From SAR202 cluster bacterium (lineage in GTDB: Bacteria > Chloroflexota > Dehalococcoidia > Lucifugimonadales > UBA1123): a stretch of DNA of 42,196 nt. The position numbers and the translations under genes were made by a program. Of this stretch, positions 23,998 through 33,008 are shown in pieces (position 1 is the stretch's first letter; each line of letters opens with the position of its first letter). The notes beneath the pieces were generated by a model that did not search any database, was not told the DNA's origin, and saw only the letters and a list, made by a program, of their open reading frames with translations. The stretch spans positions 1 to 42,196 of the forward strand of contig JASMDM010000021.1 in the NCBI GenBank assembly GCA_030752795.1, given 5' to 3'.

Positions 23998-24978
23998 ATG
24001 TCGCGTCTCGTTTCCGCGTCGATTGTCGGCGCGATCGTCCTATTGGCTTCGCTGGCGTGCGGCGGTTCGCAGGCCGTCATCATCTTCTCTTCGGACCGGG
24101 ACGGGAACCTGGAGATCTACTCGTCCGTGATAAGCAGCGGAACCGAGGTCAATCTCACTAACTCTTCGACCGACGAATTCGATCCCGTCTTGTCGCCCAA
24201 CCGGCGTTTTGTCTCCTTCCTCTCAGGAGAAGAGGGCAATACGGCAGTCGAGGTCATGCGCGTCGACGGCACCGAACGCGGGCGGATTACGCAGTCAGGC
24301 GCGGATCATAGCGGGCATAGATGGTCGCCGTCCAACGACCGGATCGCCTTCGCGCGTCGTTCGGGAAGCCAGTCCAATATCTACATGGCCGGAATCGACG
24401 GCTCGAAGCTGGCCCTTCTAACGTCGATTGAAGGGCACGATGTTGGCGATTGGTCCGGCAACGGCGACTCGGTTGCATTCGTCGTCGAGGGTGGCGAAAA
24501 ACAAGGCATCTACGTTCGCAATCCCGATGGTGTGAACGAATTCCAGAGGACGATGAACCCCGACTACAGTCCCATCTGGTCGCCCGACTCTCGCTGGCTG
24601 GCATTCCTGTCGACCCGGGACGGCAATCCCGAGATTTACGTTATGGACTCCGACGGCAACAATCTGCTGCGAGTCACCGAAACCGATTCCGACGAGTACG
24701 ACATATCCTGGTCGCCCAACAGCCAGTCGATCTTGTTTGTTTCGGAGCGGGACGGCAACCCGGAGATTTACACGGCGTCCAAAGACGGCGGCCGCCAGAC
24801 GCGCCTCTCGTTCAACACCGTCGTGGACATGCAGCCCGCGTGGTCGCCGACCGGCAAGCAGATCGCGTTCGTCTCGTACCTGGACGGCGACGCGGATATA
24901 TTCACGATGAACGCCGAAGGCAAAGACCAAAAGCGCATCACCAGCAACAACGCCGCCGACACCAACCCGACGTGGTAA
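23998..24978 (+). CDS. TolB-like beta-propeller lipoprotein
   Basis: 326-residue secreted lipoprotein. The leader is MSRLVSASIVGAIVLLASLA with lipobox LASLAC (Cys21). The rest is a series of WD40/PD40-type blades: repeated DRDGNLEIY, SRDGNPEIYVMDSDG, ERDGNPEIYTASKDG and matching W-SP-(D/N/T)-x-x-x-(I/L)-x-F motifs, giving a six- or seven-blade propeller like TolB's. The frame is open from 23911, but the signal peptide fixes the start at 23998. TolB itself acts with Pal in the outer membrane; in this lineage such propellers are stand-alone, so a binding or scaffolding role at the cell surface is all that can be said. Confidence 0.88.
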   Translation: MSRLVSASIVGAIVLLASLACGGSQAVIIFSSDRDGNLEIYSSVISSGTEVNLTNSSTDEFDPVLSPNRRFVSFLSGEEGNTAVEVMRVDGTERGRITQSGADHSGHRWSPSNDRIAFARRSGSQSNIYMAGIDGSKLALLTSIEGHDVGDWSGNGDSVAFVVEGGEKQGIYVRNPDGVNEFQRTMNPDYSPIWSPDSRWLAFLSTRDGNPEIYVMDSDGNNLLRVTETDSDEYDISWSPNSQSILFVSERDGNPEIYTASKDGGRQTRLSFNTVVDMQPAWSPTGKQIAFVSYLDGDADIFTMNAEGKDQKRITSNNAADTNPTW

Positions 24979-25015
24979 GGCGATCGCCATCCGCCGAGGC
25001 GCCTCTGCGAACGCA

Positions 25016-27403
25016 ATGGAACCACTCGTAGACAACGGCGCGCCGGATCGATCCTTTCACGTCGTCAGCAAGTCCGGGACTCGAAAGGACGCCGTTGCGG
25101 TCGTCACGGGGAGCCAGCGGTATTCCGTCGACGTCACTCTGCCTCGGATGCTGCACGGGCGCATCCTCGGCAGCCCGCACGCCCACGCCCGCATCAAATC
25201 CATCGACACCAGCAAAGCTGAAGCCATGGGCGCCGTGTGCATTACCTTCGCCGACGTTCCCCAAACCCGTTTCAACGAGCGCATCATCACGGCGCCTTCC
25301 GTGCTCCACAAAGACAACCACGTGCTGGCTGACAAAGTCCGGCGGATTGGCGAGGCCGTCGCTGCCGTCGCCGCTGAGACCGAGCTGCTCGCGGAACAAG
25401 CCGTGCGGGCCATCGACGTCGAGTACGAAGTTCTGCCCGCGGTCGTCGGTCCGTTCGAGGCGATGGCGCCGGGCTCCGAGCTCATCCACGACACCATAGA
25501 TTGGGGCGACGCGGAGATTGCGGTCGAGAACAATGTCGCGTGTACGCGCGACATCGATGAAGGCGACGCGGGCACGGCGTTCGACGACGCGGACGTAGTC
25601 GTGGAGGGCGTCTTCAGCACGCCTAAGATTCATCACATGCAACTCGAGCCGAAGACCGCCATCTGTCGTCCGGAGCCCGACGGCGGATTGACCGTCTGGG
25701 CTACGACGCAGTCGATTCACAACGTGCGCATCTTGTTGGGACAGATCTTCGACATCCCGCTCAGCAAGATCGATGTCAGGCGCATTCCCATCGGCGGGAC
25801 GTTCGGGTCCAGCATCCAGATGAACCCGCCGATCCCGATCAGTGTGGCGTTGGCGCTCAAGGCGTGGCGGCCTGTGAAGCTGGCGCTCACTCGCGAAGAA
25901 GACCTCAACAACCACACGAAGTACGCGTCGCATATACAACTCACGTTGGCGGCAACCAACGACGGCACGCTGACCGGCGCCGACATGGTCCTGACGGCCG
26001 ACATCGGCGCTCACAACATCCAGGCTTTTTCGTATTTGGGCGTGTGTATCGGCTGGATGATGTCGCTCTACAAGATCCCCAACGTCCGGTACCGAGGGAC
26101 CGCGGTCTACACGAACAAGGCCCCCTCGTGCGCGATGCGCGGTTTCGGCAGTCCCCAGGTGACGTTCGCCGTCGAGTCTCTGATGGACGAGCTCGCCGAA
26201 CGGCTCGGCATCGACCCGATCGAATTGCGCCTGAGGAACTACATCGGGATGGGCGAAACGTTTTGGGGACAGGGACCGATGGTCCGCACGGTGGTCGAAA
26301 GCGACGGTGTACCCGAACTCCTGGCTCGTGGCGCAGAGAAGATCGGCTGGAACGACCGCCCGGCGCCTGGATCGCAGTCGGGCCGGCGGCGTCGCGGCAT
26401 CGGCATGGCTCGCGGTTTCCATACGTCGAGCGCCGGAGCGCCCCAACCGGGCGATGTGATCGACTTCTCCGGCGCCATGGTGAAGATCAACGAGGATGGT
26501 TCGGTGGATGTGGCCAGTGCGGTGGTCGACCACGGCGGCGGCACCCACGACGCCATCGCGACGCTGGTAGCCGAAGCGCTGTGCATGCCGGTGGCAAGAG
26601 TGAATGTTGCGCCCGGCGGTACGCGTTCGACGATTTACGATGTAGCCACGCATGCATCGCGAGGGGTCTACGCGGGTGGCGGATCGGCGTTGAGAGCAGC
26701 GGTGAAAGTGAAGCAAGAGCTCCTGGAGACCGCCGCGCGATTCATGAGCGTCGAAGCCGAGACGTTGTCTCTCGACCGCGACGACGAAACCGGCGAAGCT
26801 CTCATCTCAGTCGATGGATATCCGAACGCTCGAATGACGATCGCCGAGGTGGTTCGTCGTAGTTGGGCCGAGAGCTCGAAGACCATTGCGGCCGTGGAGA
26901 GCTACCGCCCGCTGACGGGTCCTCCTGCCTACGTTGCCGTGTTCGTCGAGGTCGAAGTCGACACGTGGACCGGCGCCGTCCGCACCATGAGAGCGGTGTC
27001 TGGCGCCGACTCAGGCACGATCATCAACCCGGACCTAGCCTCAGGTCAGCTCGAAGGCGGTCTGTTGCAAGGCGCGGGATTCGCCCTCCACGAAGACGCT
27101 CAGTGGGATCGGCATGGCCGGCTCCACTCAGACGGTTTCATGACCGATGCGAAGATACCGGGCGTTCTCGAAGGCGCGTCAATCGGCGAGACCGATACGT
27201 TTTTCGCCGACACGTACGAACCCAACGGCCCGTTCGGAGCGAAAGGCATCGGCGAAGCCGCGACCAACCCGGTCGCCGCCGCATATGCCAGCGCTGTCCA
27301 CAATGCGCTGGGTGTCAGGTTCTACGACCTGCCGATCACGCCGGAGAAAGTCCTCGAAGCCCTCGCCGCATCGCGAAACTCAGCCGAAACGCGTCCATCA
27401 TGA
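25016..27403 (+). CDS. Molybdenum hydroxylase large subunit (CoxL/XdhA-like)
   Basis: 795-residue molybdopterin-binding subunit of the xanthine dehydrogenase/aldehyde oxidase/CO dehydrogenase family, which hydroxylates purines, aldehydes or N-heterocycles with water as oxygen source. Visible landmarks are VTGSQRYSVDVTLPRMLHGR at the N-terminus, LEPKTAICR, GGTFGSS in place of the usual GGGFGGK, the APSCAMRGFGSPQVTFAVES cofactor loop and the catalytic Glu747 in GAKGIGE. It lacks the CSFR-type loop of true CO dehydrogenase at the AMRGFG position, so CO is unlikely. Its stop overlaps the start of the fused FAD/iron-sulfur subunit (ATGA, 27400-27403), so the holoenzyme is encoded by two genes. The substrate is not determinable here. 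Confidence 0.93.
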   Translation: MEPLVDNGAPDRSFHVVSKSGTRKDAVAVVTGSQRYSVDVTLPRMLHGRILGSPHAHARIKSIDTSKAEAMGAVCITFADVPQTRFNERIITAPSVLHKDNHVLADKVRRIGEAVAAVAAETELLAEQAVRAIDVEYEVLPAVVGPFEAMAPGSELIHDTIDWGDAEIAVENNVACTRDIDEGDAGTAFDDADVVVEGVFSTPKIHHMQLEPKTAICRPEPDGGLTVWATTQSIHNVRILLGQIFDIPLSKIDVRRIPIGGTFGSSIQMNPPIPISVALALKAWRPVKLALTREEDLNNHTKYASHIQLTLAATNDGTLTGADMVLTADIGAHNIQAFSYLGVCIGWMMSLYKIPNVRYRGTAVYTNKAPSCAMRGFGSPQVTFAVESLMDELAERLGIDPIELRLRNYIGMGETFWGQGPMVRTVVESDGVPELLARGAEKIGWNDRPAPGSQSGRRRRGIGMARGFHTSSAGAPQPGDVIDFSGAMVKINEDGSVDVASAVVDHGGGTHDAIATLVAEALCMPVARVNVAPGGTRSTIYDVATHASRGVYAGGGSALRAAVKVKQELLETAARFMSVEAETLSLDRDDETGEALISVDGYPNARMTIAEVVRRSWAESSKTIAAVESYRPLTGPPAYVAVFVEVEVDTWTGAVRTMRAVSGADSGTIINPDLASGQLEGGLLQGAGFALHEDAQWDRHGRLHSDGFMTDAKIPGVLEGASIGETDTFFADTYEPNGPFGAKGIGEAATNPVAAAYASAVHNALGVRFYDLPITPEKVLEALAASRNSAETRPS

Positions 27404-28842
27404 ACCCGATGACGAACACGCGCCTGTTGCGACACGGATTCGAGTACCGAGAGCCGACCTCCGTTGATGAGGCGGTTTCGCTGCTCGCGATTCGCGGCGA
27501 CCAGGCTCGCGTACTCGCTGGCGGCACGGACCTCGTCGTGCAGATGAAATTGGAGCGCGTCGCGCCCCAACTTCTCGTGAGCGTCAAACGAATTCCCGAA
27601 CTTGCCGAGATTGCGGTCCACGACGCGGGCGTCCGCACCGGCGCGACGGTCTCGATTCGCGATATCGGCGCCGATGAGACGATCCGCGCCCGGTACGCGG
27701 CCCTGGCCGAGGCGTGTGCTGCCTTCGGCTCCGCGCAGATCGAGGTTATGGGAACGATCGGCGGCAACATCTGCAACGCGTCGCCGGCGGCCGACACAGT
27801 TCCCGCGCTGATCGCGCTCGACGCCGAGGCGGTCATTCGCGGACCCAACGGAGAACGGCGTGTGCCCGTCGAGTCGTTCGCGACGGCGCCTGGCGACACG
27901 GTCCTGCGCAACGATGAGATGCTGATCGCTGTTGACATCCCTGCCGCCAAAACGGGCTCGGGCAGCGCATTCTTGAAGATCGGCAGAGTCGCAGCCGACA
28001 TCGCCAAGGTGAACGCGGCTGTGGCAATCGTGCGAGATGGAGATCGAGTAATCGACTGCCGGATCGCCCTCGGATCGGTCGCTCCCACGGTCGTTGGAGC
28101 TCGCCGCGCAGAGGCCGCACTGACCGTGAATACGTTCAGCGCTAAATTTTTGTCAGAAGCCGCCAGGCTCGCCGTGGAGGATGCAACCCCAATCGACGAT
28201 GTTCGCTCTACAGCCTCATATCGTCGCGAAATCGTCCGTGTTTTGGTCCACGACGGCTTGCTCTCCGCCTGGGATCGCACCGGACAAATGACACCCAGAG
28301 CGCCTTTGTCTGGTTTTGTCACCAAACTGATCATCGCGCGCCGAGCCGAACCGCGGAACATGCCGAACGACCTCCGCATGACCGTGAACGGCCAAGACCG
28401 ATCATTCAGCGTCGCGCCCAATGACCTGCTGTACGGCGTCTTGCGCGACGACCTGGAGCTGACCGGCGCGAAGTACGGCTGCGGCATCGGCGAGTGCGGA
28501 GCGTGCACCGTCCGAGTCGACGGAAAACCCGTGCTTTCGTGCCTGACCCTTGCCGCCTCCGTCGACGGCTCGAACGTCACGACGGTCGAAGGGCTCCAGC
28601 GACCGACCGGCGAGCTCGACGAACTGCAAGACGCGTTTATAAAGCACTCGGCGTTCCAATGCGGCTACTGCACCCCCGGCATCCTCATGGCCGCCCGAAG
28701 CCTGCTCGACGAGAACCCTCAACCGACCGAAGAGACGATCCGCCGTTACCTCCGAGGCAACCTGTGTCGGTGCACGGGCTACCAGAGCATCGTCCGCGCC
28801 ATCCTGAGCGTAGGCAGCCGGGATCGCCCGAATGTGAGATGA
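27400..28842 (+). CDS. Fused FAD-binding and 2Fe-2S subunit of molybdenum hydroxylase
   Basis: 480-residue fusion of two subunits that are usually separate. Residues about 10-290 are the FAD-binding (CoxM-type) domain with AGGTD (40-44) and TIGGN (119-123). Residues about 322-475 are the 2Fe-2S (CoxS-type) subunit with Cys361, Cys366, Cys369 and Cys381 for the plant-type cluster and Cys421, Cys424, Cys456 and Cys458 for the proximal cluster (CGYCTPG, CRCTGY). No stop codon lies between the parts. An internal ATG at 28360 could allow separate translation of the small subunit, but no strong ribosome-binding site precedes it. It passes electrons from the molybdenum site in the large subunit to FAD. 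The start overlaps the large-subunit stop by four bases. Confidence 0.93.
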   Translation: MNPMTNTRLLRHGFEYREPTSVDEAVSLLAIRGDQARVLAGGTDLVVQMKLERVAPQLLVSVKRIPELAEIAVHDAGVRTGATVSIRDIGADETIRARYAALAEACAAFGSAQIEVMGTIGGNICNASPAADTVPALIALDAEAVIRGPNGERRVPVESFATAPGDTVLRNDEMLIAVDIPAAKTGSGSAFLKIGRVAADIAKVNAAVAIVRDGDRVIDCRIALGSVAPTVVGARRAEAALTVNTFSAKFLSEAARLAVEDATPIDDVRSTASYRREIVRVLVHDGLLSAWDRTGQMTPRAPLSGFVTKLIIARRAEPRNMPNDLRMTVNGQDRSFSVAPNDLLYGVLRDDLELTGAKYGCGIGECGACTVRVDGKPVLSCLTLAASVDGSNVTTVEGLQRPTGELDELQDAFIKHSAFQCGYCTPGILMAARSLLDENPQPTEETIRRYLRGNLCRCTGYQSIVRAILSVGSRDRPNVR

Positions 28843-28908
28843 TGCGCGCGAGGAATCGTACCTTGCTCCGTGGCGCGATCAAACACCCTAAAAGTGCGCT
28901 GACTTTTC

Positions 28909-29355
28909 ATGCTGCCTGAATTCGAATACCACAGACCAAACTCGCTGGCCGAAGCCCTCGACCTGATGGCCGATGGGCGGTCCGACGTCAACCCGCTTGC
29001 CGGCGGAACCAACCTGGTCGTGGACATGCGTAGCGGTCGTGACACACCCGGCGCCCTGATCGACCTTCGACACATCGACGAGTTCAAGGGCGGACACGAT
29101 ATCAGCATCCAACGATTGGTCGAGCAGATCCAAGGCGGCTGCAACGCGATCTCCGACCTTCTCGACGGTCAGACAGTCGAAGATTTCCACCCAATTCGCA
29201 TGTACTCCGGCAAGCGCGATCCCAGGCGGGCTTTGCAGGGTAAACGGGTAATGTTCAGGGGACAACCTCGTCGCGTAATGGTGGCTCCATGCGGCTCACG
29301 TCTATCCACCATCGTCGGGGAATCCATTCGCAAGCGATCGCCCAAACGACGATAG
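28909..29355 (+). pseudogene. Truncated FAD-binding (CoxM-type) subunit remnant
   Basis: The first about 61 residues are a clear start of a second, different CoxM-type FAD subunit: EFEYHRPNSLAEALDLM, AGGTN (31-35), VVDMRSGRD and LIDLRHIDEFKG. After that the sequence (GGHDISIQRLVEQIQGGCNA and on) no longer resembles the family, lacks the TIGGN motif and ends at 149 residues against about 290 normally. It follows the intact fused subunit by 66 bp. It is most likely the 5' stump of a second hydroxylase operon joined to unrelated DNA by a deletion. Whether the short protein is made is unknown. Confidence 0.65.
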
Positions 29356-29389
29356 CCAAGCTCACCCATGCTCCGCCGACTGCACGAAT

Positions 29390-29419
29390 TACGGGCCCGA
29401 CCACGTGGTTGGGTCCGTA
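29390..29419 (+). repeat. 30-nt near-perfect palindrome (wobble pairs only)
   Basis: The left half reads TACGGGCCCGACCAC; the right half is its reverse complement except at two places that form G-U pairs in a plus-strand transcript (29395/29414 and 29399/29410). The opposite strand would have C-A mismatches, so the element looks like an RNA hairpin for plus-strand transcription, perhaps ending the truncated FAD-subunit transcript. Only a weak T-rich stretch follows. Confidence 0.6.
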
Positions 29420-29455
29420 TTATTGAGCTACGTGTTTCTTGGACTTTCGATTCTG

Positions 29456-29473
29456 CCGCCGTGTATACGGCGG
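29456..29473. repeat. 7-bp GC-rich stem with 4-base loop
   Basis: CCGCCGT, loop GTAT, ACGGCGG. It lies 19 bp past the stop of the minus-strand ThDP enzyme. There is no T run on either strand, so it is a poor intrinsic terminator by itself, but it may end both convergent transcripts together with the hairpin at 29390. Confidence 0.5.
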
Positions 29474-29491
29474 AGCTTGACCCCTCGGCGC

Positions 29492-31207
29492 CTACGTTTC
29501 TGTGGGGCGGCGGGCGGAGGCTCGCAGGTCGTCGATGGATGCTGAGCGTTCGACTATTACGTCGACGACGGACGGCTTGCCCGAGGCGAAGGCTTCGCGC
29601 AGCGCTCCGGCGAGGTCCTTCGAGTCGTTGACCTGAATTCCGAAGGCGCCCATGCTTCTGGCCAGCGCCCCGTGGTCGGTCTCGATGAACTCGGAGACGA
29701 TGCGACGGTCCCCCTGGTGGTTCTTGACCATGCCCAGAGCGGAGTCGTTCAGCACCACGTACACGACCGGCAGGTCGTACTGGAGCGCGGTGTTGATCGC
29801 GTGGACGGACATCATGAACCCGCCGTCGCCCGTCACGCCGACCACCGGTTTGTCCGGGTAGGCGAGCTTTACTCCCAGCGCGGCGGGCAGGCTCCAGCCC
29901 ATCCCGGCCGTGCCTCCTGGCGCGTAGAAAGTCTTGTGGCTTTGCGACTGGAAGTAGTGGGCCATCCAAACACGGTTGTTGCCCGCGTCGAGCGTGAACA
30001 GCGTCGACGGGTCGACTGTCTCTTGCAGGATGCGCACCAGTCGCTGCGGCATCACTGGCGAAGAGTCTTGCAATAGGACTGGGTCATCGTAGTAGCCTAG
30101 CGAACGTTTTCGCTCGCTGATCCGCGCTGCTTTCGGGTTGGTGTCGACGGGTGAGCTCTCGACGACCTCGGCGCTCGCGTCTTGGATCTTCTGGAGGATT
30201 TCGCCAGCGTCGCCGACGAGCCCGATATCGATCGGGAAGGTCCAACCGGCGTTGCGTTCGTCGATGTCGATCTGGATGATGGTTTGCCGTTTCGGGTCGA
30301 ACACGGCCGGGTTCTCGCCGACGGTGTCCTGCGGGGTCAGCTTGGCCCCGACCACGAGGACAACGTCCGCGTCGCCAACTGTGGCGTTCGCCGTCGGCCG
30401 GCCGTAGACGCCAACCATGCCCACCGCAAGCGGATGGGTCTCGGGAATCGAGCTCTTTCCTTTATATGATGTCGCGACGGCCATGCCGAGCGTTTCCGCG
30501 AGCTCGCGCACCTGACCGTGGGCGCCGGACATGTGGACCCCGTTGCCAGCGATCATCACTGGCCGCTCCGCCTTCACTAGCATCTCGACGGCCTTGTCGA
30601 TGTCCTCGGTTCGCGCGGTTGGCGTCGCCGTGGCGAGGTATCCTTGCGTCGGATGGATGAACGGCGGCGACTCGACATCGACGTCGCCGGCAATGGCCGC
30701 GCTGCGCATCAACACGGTCGCCGGTCCGGGCCTGCCGCTGGTTGCGTGCTTCAGCGCCAGCTGGAGGCCAATCACCGCTTCCTTCGGATTCGTGGCCAGC
30801 GTCGTGAACTTGGTAATGCTCCGGAAGATGCCGAGAAGATCGATGCTGCCGTATTCGCCGGCGCCGGATTGGTTTGCTGCGTGCTGGGCCATGCCGGAGT
30901 CGGACGTGTCGGTGAGTACGATCATCGGAGAGCTGCTGAGGTTCGCTTCCATGATTCCGAACGTGGCGTTGGAGCCGATGAACAATCCTTGACCCATGAC
31001 GACAGCAGGTTTCCCGGTGGCTCGACCATACGCGTCCGCCATGATGGCCGCGGCCTGTTCATGGCGCGCCAGCACTGGCTTCACGCGATCGGACATGTCG
31101 TAGAGTGCGTTGTAGATCTCGCCGGTCCCGCCGCCCGGAATCCCGAACACGTACTGCACACCGGCTTCGTCCAGGACATTTGCCATCAGTTCCGAGGCTT
31201 TGGTCAT
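29492..31207 (-). CDS. ThDP-dependent enzyme (acetolactate synthase-like)
   Basis: 571-residue thiamine-diphosphate enzyme of the acetolactate synthase/benzoylformate decarboxylase/oxalyl-CoA decarboxylase superfamily. The N-terminal Pyr domain contains FGIPGGGTGEIYNAL and the activating Glu50 in LARHEQAAAIMADAYGRATG. The central domain has the usual VMIAGNGVHMSGA. The C-terminal PP domain carries GDGGFMMSVHAINTALQYDL with VVLNDSALGM, the metal-ThDP motif GDG(x)nN. The frame is open to 31300, but AAAGGGGA 5 nt before the ATG at 31207 sets the start. The absence of a regulatory small subunit and the unusual IPGGG sequence make true branched-chain biosynthesis unlikely; a decarboxylase or carboligase of unknown substrate is the safer call. 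Confidence 0.9.
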   Translation of the reverse strand: MTKASELMANVLDEAGVQYVFGIPGGGTGEIYNALYDMSDRVKPVLARHEQAAAIMADAYGRATGKPAVVMGQGLFIGSNATFGIMEANLSSSPMIVLTDTSDSGMAQHAANQSGAGEYGSIDLLGIFRSITKFTTLATNPKEAVIGLQLALKHATSGRPGPATVLMRSAAIAGDVDVESPPFIHPTQGYLATATPTARTEDIDKAVEMLVKAERPVMIAGNGVHMSGAHGQVRELAETLGMAVATSYKGKSSIPETHPLAVGMVGVYGRPTANATVGDADVVLVVGAKLTPQDTVGENPAVFDPKRQTIIQIDIDERNAGWTFPIDIGLVGDAGEILQKIQDASAEVVESSPVDTNPKAARISERKRSLGYYDDPVLLQDSSPVMPQRLVRILQETVDPSTLFTLDAGNNRVWMAHYFQSQSHKTFYAPGGTAGMGWSLPAALGVKLAYPDKPVVGVTGDGGFMMSVHAINTALQYDLPVVYVVLNDSALGMVKNHQGDRRIVSEFIETDHGALARSMGAFGIQVNDSKDLAGALREAFASGKPSVVDVIVERSASIDDLRASARRPTET

Positions 31208-31736
31208 TTCGAATCCCCTTTGAGATTGGCCGCCGGTCTCCTTCACCGCCACACGCCGCAACATCGTCCGAGACCGAGTCGAGTGTATTCGGGCGGGCAA
31301 TCGGTGTCAATCCAGCGACCACCGCAGGGTTTAGGCACGGCGTTACATGTCCGATCAGCACCTCATTTCCTCTGATCATTCGATGTAACAGACCATCACC
31401 GAACCTCGTCATCCGAACATTCGGACAACGACATCTCGGGCGTCGGTGTGCTTGCCATCTGGCGGATGTCGACCGGGATTTCACGCCTGCTGGGCGGGTT
31501 CGGAGCGATCAGCGTGTCGGATGAAATGCGCGTTGCGGATTGAGTCGAGCACTCGATCATCACGCGAATAGCAGAGACTAGGCCTGGCGCCAGGACACTA
31601 GGCGGCCTACCGGGGGTTCATGACATCAAAATCAAACCTGCGGATGATGTGCGCGGCTCAGCCAGTACCCATAATAGATTCCATAAATGCTGACAATCCA
31701 TGAATAGGTTGGGTTGTCGGTCCAGGGGGGAAGGCA
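31208..31736. other. Divergent intergenic region between ThDP enzyme and hemA
   Basis: 529 bp without a supported gene. It must hold promoters for both divergent genes. A CCTGGCGCCAGG 12-bp palindrome lies near 31584 and a TAATAG hexamer about 60 bp upstream of the hemA ATG. The hemA ribosome-binding site is a strong GGGGGGAAGG. I see no recognisable riboswitch. Confidence 0.4.
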
Positions 31737-33002
31737 ATGCAGCATGTCTTACTAATCGGGCTGAATCACAACAGAGCTCCGATTGAGGTTCGTGAAACTG
31801 TATCGTTTTCCAAAGACCAGCTCCCCGCGGCCTTGAGTCAGCTCAATGAATTCGCCAAAGAGGCGGTGATCGTTTCAACGTGCAACAGGACCGAGATCTA
31901 CACGGTCACCGACGACATAACGGAAACGAGCAACCTGGTCCGATCCTTCCTCGCAGAATTTCATGATGTCTCGCGTGGTGAGATCTCGCCGTACCTGTAT
32001 GAACTCACCGACACCGAGGCCGTCCGGCACGTGCTGAACGTCACCTCCGGGATGGACTCGTTGGTCCTAGGCGAGCCGCAGATACTCGGTCAGGTTCGCG
32101 ACGCCTACACCGCGGCGGTCGAGGCGAGGTCCGCGAGGATCGGCTTGTCGAAGCTGTTTCACAAAGCCCTTCGAGTCGGGAAGAGAGCGCGTCGAGAGAC
32201 GGACATCGGACGTCATGCGATGTCGGTCAGCTACGTCTGCGTCGAGCTCGTCCGCAAAGAGCTGGGCGAGCTTCGAGATCACTCAGCCCTGCTCGTCGGC
32301 GTCGGCGACGCGGGGAAGCTCGCATGCCAGGCCCTCGCGAAGGCTGGCATCGGGCAGATCAACGTAACGAACCGAACCTACGAACGCGCGCAGGACCTCG
32401 CCGACAAGCTCGGCGGAGTGGCCCTGCCGTTCGAGCAGCTAAACGAGGCGATGTCCCAGGCGAGCATCATCATCACCGCCACCGGGTCATCCAGTCACGT
32501 CATCAATGCCGCTTCCGTCCGCGAGGCAGTGGAGCAACGCGACGGCGAGCCGCTGGTGCTCATGGACATCGCGGTGCCCAGGGACGTCGAGCCCGAGGTC
32601 GGTAGCATTCCGGGCGTCAGTCTGTTCGACATCGATGACCTCAAGGCCGTGTCGATTTCGAACCGCGAACAGCGCGAGGCGGAAGCCGAAAAAGTCGAGG
32701 AAATCATCGATGCCGAGATCTCTGAGTTCTCCGGATGGTGGGCATCGCTGCCTGCAGAGACGACGATAGCAGCTCTCCACGGGCAGGCCGAAGACCTCCG
32801 GCAACGCGAGCTCGCCAGGTTCCTGAGGGCCGAAAATCGGTTGACCGATCAGCAGCAGATCATCCTCGAAGAGATGAGCCGTTCGCTGGTCAAGAAACTG
32901 TTACACTACCCGTGTGCTTCACTGCGCGGCGACGGTCAACCGACCGACGTCGACACGGTGGGCAGGCTGTTTAAACTTGCGAGTTCAGATGTGGAAAGGT
33001 AG
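31737..33002 (+). CDS. hemA: Glutamyl-tRNA reductase
   Basis: 421-residue NADPH-dependent reductase producing glutamate-1-semialdehyde from glutamyl-tRNA, the first committed step of C5-pathway tetrapyrrole synthesis. The N-terminus is VLLIGLNHNRAPIEVRE, the catalytic Cys49 lies in STCNRTEIY, the tRNA/active-site region has SGMDSLVLGEPQILGQVRDA, and the NADPH-binding domain has LLVGVGDAGKLACQALAKAG. The C-terminal dimerisation helices end with KKLLHYPCASLR. A strong GGGGGGAAGG site precedes the ATG. Two radical-SAM heme-branch candidates follow on the same strand, the first only 6 bp away, indicating one tetrapyrrole operon. Confidence 0.97.
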   Translation: MQHVLLIGLNHNRAPIEVRETVSFSKDQLPAALSQLNEFAKEAVIVSTCNRTEIYTVTDDITETSNLVRSFLAEFHDVSRGEISPYLYELTDTEAVRHVLNVTSGMDSLVLGEPQILGQVRDAYTAAVEARSARIGLSKLFHKALRVGKRARRETDIGRHAMSVSYVCVELVRKELGELRDHSALLVGVGDAGKLACQALAKAGIGQINVTNRTYERAQDLADKLGGVALPFEQLNEAMSQASIIITATGSSSHVINAASVREAVEQRDGEPLVLMDIAVPRDVEPEVGSIPGVSLFDIDDLKAVSISNREQREAEAEKVEEIIDAEISEFSGWWASLPAETTIAALHGQAEDLRQRELARFLRAENRLTDQQQIILEEMSRSLVKKLLHYPCASLRGDGQPTDVDTVGRLFKLASSDVER

Positions 33003-33008
33003 CGGTAC

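Noticed and set aside
26863..27399. Upstream extension of the fused FAD/2Fe-2S gene
   Set aside because: It overlaps the large-subunit gene in another frame; the ATG at 27400 with ATGA overlap is the true start.
25016..27403. True carbon monoxide dehydrogenase (form I)
   Set aside because: The active-site loop reads APSCAMRGFG rather than the AYRCSFR-type motif of form I CO dehydrogenase.
29492..31207. Biosynthetic acetolactate synthase (ilvB)
   Set aside because: No ilvN or ilvC nearby and motif wording is closer to the broader decarboxylase/carboligase group, so no ilv symbol was given.
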